A stretch of 14,689 nt of DNA from Deltaproteobacteria bacterium UBA2957. Lineage in GTDB: Bacteria > Myxococcota_A > UBA796. This document shows, piece by piece, positions 1 through 5,275 of the stretch. Made by a program: the position numbers and the translations under genes. Below the pieces are notes generated by a model. That model was not told the origin of the DNA. It did not search any database and saw only the letters and a list, made by a program, of their open reading frames with translations. The stretch spans positions 1 through 14,689 of the forward strand of contig DEBL01000124.1 of NCBI GenBank assembly GCA_002348535.1, written 5' to 3'. The stretch's first letter is position 1. Each line of letters begins with the position of its first letter.

Positions 1-506
1 GCGGAATTAACCAAGACATCGTCAACCCGAATCGCCCCAGTGGATACTTTGAATTCGTCAACGATGAGGTCAATGCCAAAACCGGAAAATGGCTGGGTCT
101 CCTCGTCTTCCGCTCCGTCATCAAAGAGCGACACAATGTTGAGTTGTCCATCGCTGTTGGTTTGTACGTCGGCGTCAATGCCATAAACAAACACCGACTC
201 GACCACAAACTGGTCGGCTAAAATGGTCCACGGCTGCAGCGACAGGCCCATTCGTTCGACACGCATGAGCCGCCCCGACGAGTCGTGAAGTTCGAAGCCA
301 CTGACCTCGACTGCACTCAGAAAGTTTGTCTCAACCTCACCCACTATCACCGTACCGCGCGTCATCGAGGACTGAATCGCCTCCACCAGTTGCGAAGCAA
401 CCCATTGTTGGCCCGGCGCCGTACGTAGCCAAATTAGGCCTGCTGCAGCGATGCAGGCGATGCCCACAAGGCATCGTGCAGCCCACCGTAGTGTGGTTCG
501 AACCAT
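1..506 (-). CDS. tamB: TamB-type translocation and assembly module protein, N-terminal part (runs off left edge)
   Basis: I translated the minus strand from an ATG at 506-504 and found an open frame to the window edge, 168 codons visible. The product starts with a short basic stretch (MVRTTLRWAARC), then an uncleaved-type hydrophobic anchor at residues about 9-27. This is followed by beta-rich sequence with the 'GxVxVGEVETNFLSAVEVSGFEL' style typical of the N-terminus of TamB/AsmA-like proteins. TamB proteins are inner-membrane-anchored periplasmic proteins, usually over 1000 residues, that form a long beta-groove bridging to an Omp85 partner. The start codon overlaps the stop of the upstream Omp85 gene by one base (TAATG), so translation is probably coupled and the pair forms an operon. 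The identification rests on the N-terminus plus the neighbour; the C-terminal DUF490 domain that would settle it lies outside the window. Confidence 0.75.
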   Translation of the reverse strand, partial: MVRTTLRWAARCLVGIACIAAAGLIWLRTAPGQQWVASQLVEAIQSSMTRGTVIVGEVETNFLSAVEVSGFELHDSSGRLMRVERMGLSLQPWTILADQFVVESVFVYGIDADVQTNSDGQLNIVSLFDDGAEDEETQPFSGFGIDLIVDEFKVSTGAIRVDDVLVNS

Positions 507-2560
507 TAAAATGCCTCCGAAAGACCAAAATGGACCTGCAGGGTGGGCTCAAGATCGAACATGGGCTCAATGTTGAAGCGATAGGCGGTATCGAGTCGAA
601 CGGCACCAATCGGACTCTTGTAGCGCAAGCCCACACCCGCGGTCGGAAGAACGTCTAACGGATCGACATCATCCAGTGAATTCCAAACCATTCCCCAATC
701 ATTAAACAGCGCAACGCCGTAGCCATCCAGCGTGTATTTTCGAACTTCGAAGGTGCCGTGCATTAGCGCTGTTCCTCCGATCGGCTGAATGGCTGTGGTG
801 TGCTGGGCTCGGCTCATGCGCCCCGCACACTGCGCAGCGTCCATTGGATCTCCGAGGTCGTAGATGCCCACGTAATCCTCCGCGTCACACAAGTACGGTC
901 CAAGGTGCCCGCGAGACCACCCCCGCACATCATTGGCCCCGCCGAGCATGATTCGCTCTGCAAAGGGGACCTCAGCAATCCCATCGCCCGACTCAAACGG
1001 CATCATTCCACCGGCACCCAATCGAAGAGCAAGGGTCACATTGGGTCGGAAGCCAAGGACACGCCGAATGCGACGGAAAACTCGAATGTCGCCACGCGCT
1101 TCGAGGTAGTTGAACCCTCCCCCGAAGGGTCCTCCGGCCTGCTTAAAAGAGGCTACGATGTACTCGCCCGTGGACGGGAACAAGGCGTTGTCTCGCGTGT
1201 TCCAGACCAGCTCTTGCTCCAGCGCGGACAGAACATATGGATTCGTGAAATTCAGTCCAAATCGATTCCGACCCAGTGTGTCATCTGCCGAGAGGTCGAC
1301 ATACCGGAAGTACCTAATTTCGTAGCCCAGTTGAACGCTCAGTTGGGGTGTCACTGTAAAACTCAGCGAAGGACTGTAGGAGGGCGACACAAACTCGTAG
1401 CCTTCCTCGAGACCGTACTCCGCATCGATGCTGTTCGAGAAGGCCATTTTGTTAACTGGAAAATGAGGAATCGTGAGGGTTGAACTTAGCTCACCCGTTG
1501 GACTCCGCTCAATGACAGCTGCCGCGTCACTAAAGTCATCGAAACTCGCAATCCACGCATAGCCCGGACGCACCCGTGTCGTGAGCGTCCAGAGCCGGTC
1601 AAACAGGTTCCCGTGTTGAAACTCCGCCAGAGCATGTATGTCTTGTTTTCCGCTCTCCAACTGCACGCCGGCACCGAGGCGCAGTTGACGCTCTTTGGTT
1701 GAAGACAACTCGAGCTTGACAGGAATGACCCGGTCGTCGGGTCGAGACAGGTCGGGGACAACATTCACAATCGAAAAAATGCCCAGCCCAAACAAGCGTC
1801 GTTGCGTCTCCGCAAGCGTAGCCGCTCGAAATGCGGAACCCTCGCGAATGGTGACCTCGGAACGAATGAATGACTCCGGGATTGAATAATCTCCCGAGAT
1901 TTCAACGGGCCCAAAGCGGCAACTTGGGCCCGTTTCGGCGACAAAGCGGATATCCACCGCCCTCTCCTCGGGGTGCGCGTCGACGATCGCCGAAACCGTG
2001 GCGAAGCCGAAACTCATGTCGTGCAATCGATTGAGGACCATGCCTTCAGTTTCTTTCACGGCTTCAGCGTTGAACTCATCGCCAACAGCGATGGCCGCCT
2101 TCTTTATGACCAACCCAAGAAATGCGGGACCAAGCGAGTCGAAGCCCTCCCAATTTACGGACCGCACCGTGGACGGCTTGAGTTCGACAATGTGTCCAAT
2201 AACCTCAACGACCTTGGGCCGATTCCTGCGGGGTTGAGCCTCGCGGAGCGTAACGATGTCCCAGCCTTTGACTCGAACGTTGAAGTATCCGCGATTCGCA
2301 TACCACGTCTCAATTCGCCAAGCGTCTTTCGACAAGTCACCTCGCTGCAACGTTACGGCGCGCTCCGAAGGGTTGAGGCGCCACATGCGAGGGCTCGCAT
2401 TCTGGGTCATCACGCTCCGCAGGGCTGAGTCGGGCACCCCACCCCAGACTCCGGCATTTCCTTGAAAAGAGATCCGCTGAACAACTTCGCCACGCACCGG
2501 TTGCTTCGACGCACATCCGACACACCAAAGCGCTGCAAAAAACCACATCCAGCGAGTCAT
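506..2560 (-). CDS. tamA: Omp85 family outer-membrane protein (TamA/BamA-like) with lipoprotein-like signal
   Basis: This is a 684-residue beta-barrel assembly or transport protein of the outer membrane. The start is set at 2560 because AGGAGG lies ten bases upstream; the frame is open 41 codons further up, but that extension has no signal-peptide character. Residues 1-16 form a short hydrophobic signal ending in WCVGC, so Cys16 may be lipidated. Three POTRA-like modules cover roughly 25-130, 131-213 and 214-288, the last with 'FGPVEISGDYSIPESFIRSE'. The remainder to 684 is a beta-barrel. The conserved loop-6 motif is LGGANDVRGW, with V545-R546-G547-W548, and the chain ends in Phe (HFGLSEAF), as in outer-membrane proteins. 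Three POTRAs and a following tamB-like gene favour TamA over BamA, which usually has five POTRAs. The lipobox has Cys at -3, which is unusual, and a type I cleavage after GCA is an alternative. Confidence 0.88.
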   Translation of the reverse strand: MTRWMWFFAALWCVGCASKQPVRGEVVQRISFQGNAGVWGGVPDSALRSVMTQNASPRMWRLNPSERAVTLQRGDLSKDAWRIETWYANRGYFNVRVKGWDIVTLREAQPRRNRPKVVEVIGHIVELKPSTVRSVNWEGFDSLGPAFLGLVIKKAAIAVGDEFNAEAVKETEGMVLNRLHDMSFGFATVSAIVDAHPEERAVDIRFVAETGPSCRFGPVEISGDYSIPESFIRSEVTIREGSAFRAATLAETQRRLFGLGIFSIVNVVPDLSRPDDRVIPVKLELSSTKERQLRLGAGVQLESGKQDIHALAEFQHGNLFDRLWTLTTRVRPGYAWIASFDDFSDAAAVIERSPTGELSSTLTIPHFPVNKMAFSNSIDAEYGLEEGYEFVSPSYSPSLSFTVTPQLSVQLGYEIRYFRYVDLSADDTLGRNRFGLNFTNPYVLSALEQELVWNTRDNALFPSTGEYIVASFKQAGGPFGGGFNYLEARGDIRVFRRIRRVLGFRPNVTLALRLGAGGMMPFESGDGIAEVPFAERIMLGGANDVRGWSRGHLGPYLCDAEDYVGIYDLGDPMDAAQCAGRMSRAQHTTAIQPIGGTALMHGTFEVRKYTLDGYGVALFNDWGMVWNSLDDVDPLDVLPTAGVGLRYKSPIGAVRLDTAYRFNIEPMFDLEPTLQVHFGLSEAF

Positions 2561-2625
2561 CGCTGACCACCCTCCTGACGAGGCACAGCATACCGGAAGC
2601 AGGGCGGAACAGCGCGTCGGACGGC

Positions 2626-2654
2626 TTGACAGCCCACTCCCTACTCCATAGGTG
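2626..2654 (+). promoter_or_regulatory. Candidate sigma-70 promoter for rpmG
   Basis: A perfect -35 hexamer TTGACA lies at 2626-2631. Seventeen bases further is TAGGTG (2649-2654), a poor match to TATAAT. It lies 50-80 bases before the rpmG start in the gap between divergent tamA and rpmG. The -35 is convincing; the -10 is weak, so this is tentative. Confidence 0.4.
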
Positions 2655-2706
2655 GCCCCCGCTAAAACCATAAACCCGCGCAAGGATTCGCGCGATTGAG
2701 GAAATC

Positions 2707-2895
2707 ATGGCCAAGAAGGCAAAAGGCGCTCGTCAGATTGTAACGCTCGAATGCACCGAGCAAAAAGAGAGCGGTGTACCCGGTATGAGCCGATACACTT
2801 CCTATAAGAACAAGAAGAACACGCCAGCAAAGCTGGAGTTGATGAAGTACAACAAGTTTCTTCGCCGGCACACCCTGCATCGGGAAATCAAGTAG
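2707..2895 (+). CDS. rpmG: 50S ribosomal protein L33, zinc-free type
   Basis: This 62-residue basic protein of the large ribosomal subunit has the L33 signature 'SRYTSYKNKKNTPAKLELMKYNKFLRRHTLH'-like core ending HREIK. The start at 2707 has GAGGAA seven bases upstream. Zinc-binding L33 carries two CxxC pairs. Here only C16 survives: the second residue of the first pair is Gln19 (CTEQ), and the C-terminal pair is replaced by asparagine and leucine (KYNKFL). It is therefore a zinc-independent form. The 'ECTE-K-SG--G-SRY' style resembles the cysteine-poor L33 subfamily known from Bacteroidetes and some other Gram-negatives. The gene stands alone, not in the common rpmG-secE-nusG arrangement, with a terminator 14 bases after the stop. 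Confidence 0.97.
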   Translation: MAKKAKGARQIVTLECTEQKESGVPGMSRYTSYKNKKNTPAKLELMKYNKFLRRHTLHREIK

Positions 2896-2908
2896 GCACG
2901 CTGTGCTG

Positions 2909-2936
2909 AAAAAAGCCCCCGTCTTGGGGGTTTTTT
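2909..2936 (+). terminator. Rho-independent terminator of rpmG
   Basis: A stem of CCCCC (2916-2920) and GGGGG (2926-2930) with a five-base loop is flanked by A6 (2909-2914) and T6 (2931-2936). The A and T tracts can extend the stem. It begins 14 bases after the rpmG stop. Because of the A tract it could also work weakly on the opposite strand. Confidence 0.9.
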
Positions 2937-2950
2937 AATTTTTACATACG

Positions 2951-2974
2951 AAAAAGGGCTCCACTTGGGAGCCC
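2951..2974 (-). terminator. Rho-independent terminator of rpsD
   Basis: On the minus strand a seven-base stem GGGCTCC/GGAGCCC (2974-2968 with 2962-2956) and a five-base loop is followed by T5 (2955-2951). It sits 23 bases beyond the rpsD stop. With the rpmG terminator it makes a pair of back-to-back terminators between convergent genes. Confidence 0.9.
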
Positions 2975-2996
2975 TTAATGCTGGAATGTGGGTCAA

Positions 2997-3614
2997 TCAG
3001 AGCTGCTGCGAGTAGAACTCGATCACAGCTTGGGTATTCACATCGAGAGGAATCTCGGCAGGATCTGGAGGGACAACCATCTTTCCGGTGGCAGCCGCGG
3101 GGTCAAACTCAAGGAAGCTTGGTCGAACACGCGATGCACTTTGCTCAAGACGCTCCTGAATGAACGGCTTCTCTTTGCTCTTGGCACGAATGCTGATCTC
3201 AGTTCCTTCTTTGATCTGATAGCTGGGCCGATCAACGCGCTTTCCATTGATTAAAATGTGTCCGTGGACCACCATTTGACGCGCTGCTGGAATGGTGGGG
3301 GCGAGCCCGAGACGCCAAACTACGTTGTCGAGGCGGCTTTCGAGCATGGAGACCAAGTTCTTACCGGTTGGCCCCTTGCGACGCGTCGCTTCAGCAACGT
3401 AGCGCTTAAACTGCTTTTCACCCACACCATAATGGAACCGAAGCTTCTGCTTCTCAACCAAGCGGATCCGATAATCCGACAGCTTGCCGCGTCGACGACC
3501 GCCGTGCTCGCCGGGCGGGTAGGGCCGCTCAAGTGTTGCAACAGTGGTCATGCCAGGCAGAACGGTGCCCAGTGCTCGGCAGACTTTCAAACGGGGGCCG
3601 CGATAACGAGCCAT
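2997..3614 (-). CDS. rpsD: 30S ribosomal protein S4 (stand-alone, cysteine-poor form)
   Basis: This 205-residue protein is a primary 16S rRNA-binding protein that nucleates small-subunit assembly. The N-terminal S4 domain opens MARYRGPRLKVCRALGT and continues through PPGEHGGRRRGKLSDYRIRL. The RNA-binding S4 fold lies at about 94-155 (LESRLDNVVWRLGLAPT, HGHILINGKRVDRPSY). Length is normal for the family. The start at 3614 has GGAG seven bases upstream. The zinc-binding form of S4 has several N-terminal cysteines; here only C12 remains, so this is the zinc-free type. It stands alone, not in the alpha operon with rpsM, rpsK and rpoA, so it may be a second rpsD copy, as occurs in several bacteria. 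The genome outside this window would show whether another copy exists. Confidence 0.97.
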   Translation of the reverse strand: MARYRGPRLKVCRALGTVLPGMTTVATLERPYPPGEHGGRRRGKLSDYRIRLVEKQKLRFHYGVGEKQFKRYVAEATRRKGPTGKNLVSMLESRLDNVVWRLGLAPTIPAARQMVVHGHILINGKRVDRPSYQIKEGTEISIRAKSKEKPFIQERLEQSASRVRPSFLEFDPAAATGKMVVPPDPAEIPLDVNTQAVIEFYSQQL

Positions 3615-3649
3615 AGTAAACTCCAGAAACTCCGCATTGCATGCGGCGC

Positions 3650-3711
3650 CATGTTGTGGCCTTTGGGTTGATCATGTTGTGACCCGTTGCGGGCAGTCTG
3701 AGTACACTCAG
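3650..3711. repeat. Direct repeat and small hairpin upstream of rpsD
   Basis: The nine-base sequence CATGTTGTG occurs at 3650-3658 and 3673-3681, a period of 23. Just beyond it is a CTGAG/CTCAG stem with loop TACA (3698-3711). They lie 36-97 bases before the rpsD start in the 228-bp gap shared with the divergent pilin gene. They could be part of an rpsD leader or operator; no convincing -35/-10 pair was seen for rpsD. Confidence 0.35.
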
Positions 3712-3842
3712 GGGTCGCCCATTGGATCGGTGCCAGCGGACTTATTTCGATGAGACACGGACCGCAAGGTAAAAACGAGACAGCAGACCTGTGGCGCTTG
3801 CTGATGCGTTGCAATACCGCTTACACTACTGCCGAGGGCACG

Positions 3843-4505
3843 ATGACTCGTTCGCGACAAGGCTTTACTCTTATTGAACTGATGATCGTCGTCGCGATCT
3901 TTTCGATCTTGGCGGTGGTGGGCTTTGGCCTGACGCGTGAAACACTCCCGCGGTACCGAGCACAGAGTGCCGCTGCGCAGTTCGCTGGCAACGTAGCGAA
4001 GTGCCGAATGGTCGCTATCCGCAGCGGATACGAATGCCGCATTTTAATGAGCGACTATGACGACAAGCCCGCCTTGCTGACATCAGACAACACGGGTGAG
4101 TACTACATCCAGCTCGGAAACAAAAGCATCAACTCCGACGAGTTCGAGACGCTGCCGACTTCCCTGATGGAGGTGAAAGGTCATTTCACCATCGCGAAGG
4201 GCAGCACCGACTACAAGCGAAACGTGTCGATTATGAATTGGGGCACCATTGGTGGAACTACCGGAGCAGGGAGCGACAGCATCGTTTTCTCTCCGCGCGG
4301 CTTCATCGCCAATCCGGCCACCGATTTCAATGACGGATACATCACAATCCGATTCGTAAACAAAGTGGCCTACGCCGACGGCACCAATGACATCTATAGC
4401 GTGCAGATTGCGCGTTCAGGCATGACCCGGACTGTGAACCCGTTGATGGGTGACCGGTACCCCGATGACAACCACGGAACCGATAAGGCATCGACCTCTG
4501 ACTGA
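3843..4505 (+). CDS. Type IV prepilin-like protein (GspH/FimT type pseudopilin)
   Basis: This 220-residue protein has a class III signal: a seven-residue leader MTRSRQG, then FTLIELMIVVAIFSILAVVGFG. That is the prepilin peptidase site G7/F8, with Glu at mature position 5 and a hydrophobic helix of about 20 residues. The start at 3843 is chosen because it gives a standard leader and has GAGG six bases upstream; the frame is open upstream to 3750. The C-terminal 180 residues are soluble. They contain the 'RAQSAAAQFAGNVAKCRMVAIRSG' helix and later 'IVFSPRGFIA', the pattern of GspH/FimT minor pseudopilins. Such proteins prime type II secretion pseudopili or type IV pili. No pilus or secretion gene lies next to it, so its system is unknown. 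It is monocistronic, as flanking genes are divergent or 770 bp away. Confidence 0.88.
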   Translation: MTRSRQGFTLIELMIVVAIFSILAVVGFGLTRETLPRYRAQSAAAQFAGNVAKCRMVAIRSGYECRILMSDYDDKPALLTSDNTGEYYIQLGNKSINSDEFETLPTSLMEVKGHFTIAKGSTDYKRNVSIMNWGTIGGTTGAGSDSIVFSPRGFIANPATDFNDGYITIRFVNKVAYADGTNDIYSVQIARSGMTRTVNPLMGDRYPDDNHGTDKASTSD

Positions 4506-4509
4506 GTGT

Positions 4510-4528
4510 GGCGGATGCTGTGTCCGCC
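4510..4528 (+). terminator. Weak hairpin after pilin gene
   Basis: GGCGGA (4510-4515) and TCCGCC (4523-4528) form a six-base stem with a seven-base loop, four bases after the pilin stop. The T-rich stretch (ATTTTCGTTTTT) begins only about 15 bases later, so termination by this hairpin alone would be weak. Confidence 0.4.
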
Positions 4529-4558
4529 TCATGATGTGGCCTGATTTTCGTTTTTGGC

Positions 4559-4570
4559 GGCGAGCTCGCC
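4559..4570. repeat. 12-bp perfect palindrome GGCGAGCTCGCC
   Basis: A perfect palindrome lies directly after the TTTTTGGC stretch and upstream of a TATAAA element at 4583-4588. It may be a protein-binding site or a small hairpin; function unknown. Confidence 0.4.
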
Positions 4571-4661
4571 CAGAGCGTTTCTTATAAATTGTCAGGGGTC
4601 CAACAGGACCTTTTGCGCCACCTGACACTCGCCCAATTGGAATTGACCGCTTCAGATGATC

Positions 4662-4686
4662 CCCCTGTGATCGCCCAGATCAGGGG
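4662..4686. repeat. Bulged inverted repeat CCCCT-GATC / GATC-AGGGG
   Basis: CCCCT (4662-4666) and GATC (4669-4672) pair with GATC (4678-4681) and AGGGG (4682-4686), giving a nine-pair stem with a two-base bulge and a five-base loop. It lies in non-coding DNA, so a structured transcript or an operator is possible. Confidence 0.4.
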
Positions 4687-4789
4687 AGAATTTTCCGCGA
4701 TTTTGAAACCATCTTGGTGGCGGCACGTCCATCGTCCAGCCTATGAAAAACCCCTATTTTATGTCGAATTCTTCTGCCCCGCGCGCCAC

Positions 4790-4798
4790 TTTTCCACA
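4790..4798 (+). promoter_or_regulatory. DnaA-box-like nonamer TTTTCCACA
   Basis: This nonamer fits the relaxed DnaA-box consensus TTWTNCACA at all positions. It lies at the edge of the AT-rich block before nrdJ, about 480 bases upstream of the start. Confidence 0.45.
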
Positions 4799-4872
4799 GG
4801 TTTTCAATAGAGCGAAACGAGGGGTTTTTGAGATTTTTTTTTTGCCCCCGAATTGACCCATGACCCGCTCGT

Positions 4873-4881
4873 CAATCCACA
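4873..4881 (+). promoter_or_regulatory. Weak DnaA-box-like nonamer CAATCCACA
   Basis: It matches TTATCCACA at seven of nine positions. Alone it would mean nothing; it is listed because two better matches flank it in the same AT-rich region and the same orientation. Confidence 0.2.
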
Positions 4882-4936
4882 GGCTATCGATCGCCCGAGT
4901 GCCTAAAATTACTAAGATTTTTGGCCATAAAAAAAG

Positions 4937-4945
4937 TTGTCCACA
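4937..4945 (+). promoter_or_regulatory. DnaA-box-like nonamer TTGTCCACA
   Basis: It matches TTATCCACA at eight of nine positions. It lies twelve bases before the first NrdR-box-like palindrome. It also supplies a TTGTCC hexamer that could act as a -35 element for a -10-like TAGAAA at 4961, 18 bases further. Confidence 0.4.
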
Positions 4946-4956
4946 CCCTCATTCAA

Positions 4957-4972
4957 ACACTAGAAATAGTGG
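4957..4972. promoter_or_regulatory. NrdR box 1 (ACACTAGAAATAGTGG)
   Basis: The 16-bp imperfect palindrome ACACTA-GAAA-TAGTGG fits the known NrdR-box pattern (ACACWA....TWGTGT) except the last base. NrdR is the zinc-finger/ATP-cone repressor that controls ribonucleotide reductase genes when dATP is plentiful. The site is the upstream partner of a second box exactly 31 bp downstream, the spacing typical of functional NrdR box pairs. Confidence 0.75.
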
Positions 4973-4987
4973 TCCAATTTCAACAAA

Positions 4988-5003
4988 CCGCTACATCTTG
5001 TGT
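4988..5003. promoter_or_regulatory. NrdR box 2 (CCGCTACATCTTGTGT)
   Basis: This 16-mer matches the NrdR consensus ACACWAYATATWGTGT at 13 of 16 positions, with a perfect right half (TTGTGT). It starts 31 bp after box 1, leaving 15 bp between them, so the two sites face the same side of the helix. It lies just upstream of the -35-like TTGATC at 5013. Confidence 0.7.
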
Positions 5004-5012
5004 GTTGTGGGG

Positions 5013-5041
5013 TTGATCCGTTTTTGCCAACCCGGTACAAA
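5013..5041 (+). promoter_or_regulatory. Candidate sigma-70 promoter for nrdJ
   Basis: TTGATC (5013-5018) and TACAAA (5036-5041, continuing AATAAG) are separated by 17 bases. Both are four-of-six matches. Transcription would start near 5048, with NrdR boxes at about -90 and -60. An alternative promoter, TTGTCC (4937) and TAGAAA (4961), would have its -10 inside NrdR box 1 and would fit direct repression better. Confidence 0.45.
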
Positions 5042-5206
5042 ATAAGGGCGTCTTGAGATTCCCCTCTGACAACACTCGTTGAATGATTTGCGCCGGGCCC
5101 CGGGCAGACCCCAACAGTCAGATTCTCTTCGGCCGCACTCTCCCCTGCACCCAAACAACACCCAACACTCGTGGCTCTGCCGTGCGTGACTGGCGTGTGC
5201 CGTACT

Positions 5207-5220
5207 GGGCAGTCCTGCCC
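5207..5220 (+). other. Hairpin in the nrdJ leader
   Basis: GGGCA (5207-5211) and TGCCC (5216-5220) with loop GTCC form a small GC-rich hairpin about 55 bases before the nrdJ start. No U tract follows. It may only shape the leader RNA. Confidence 0.35.
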
Positions 5221-5275
5221 GGGTGGCGACGTGTGCCCTCCCCACCACCCCTTACAAACAGAAAGCACGCAGAAC

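Larger units (their letters stand above)
4506..5275. other. 770-bp non-coding region between pilin gene and nrdJ
   Basis: No convincing gene lies here. A frame from a TTG at 4589 to 4810 (73 codons) has no recognisable product. The first half holds small inverted repeats (4510-4528, 4559-4570, 4662-4686) and a -10-like TATAAA at 4583-4588. The centre, 4735-4940, has strongly AT-rich blocks including a run of ten T at 4834-4843, and DnaA-box-like nonamers. The right half holds two NrdR-box-like palindromes, a promoter candidate and a leader of about 230 bases. The length and composition contrast with the tightly packed flanks and point to a regulatory region for nrdJ. Confidence 0.7.

Noticed and set aside
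800..1483. 227-codon plus-strand frame opposite the Omp85 gene
   Set aside because: It lies entirely inside the beta-barrel coding region, whose conserved motifs are certain, and has no family-like features.
4589..4810. 73-codon plus-strand frame in the non-coding region
   Set aside because: It needs a TTG start, has no Shine-Dalgarno and no recognisable product, and the codon choice does not look like the neighbours.
4735..5050. Chromosomal replication origin
   Set aside because: AT-rich DNA and DnaA-like nonamers are present, but only one nonamer is a full match and no dnaA, dnaN, rpmH, gyrB or parAB lies nearby. Regulation of nrdJ explains the sites more simply.
5048..5275. Adenosylcobalamin riboswitch in the nrdJ leader
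   Set aside because: The enzyme uses B12, so a riboswitch was looked for. No sequence resembling the conserved B12 box was found, only one small hairpin.
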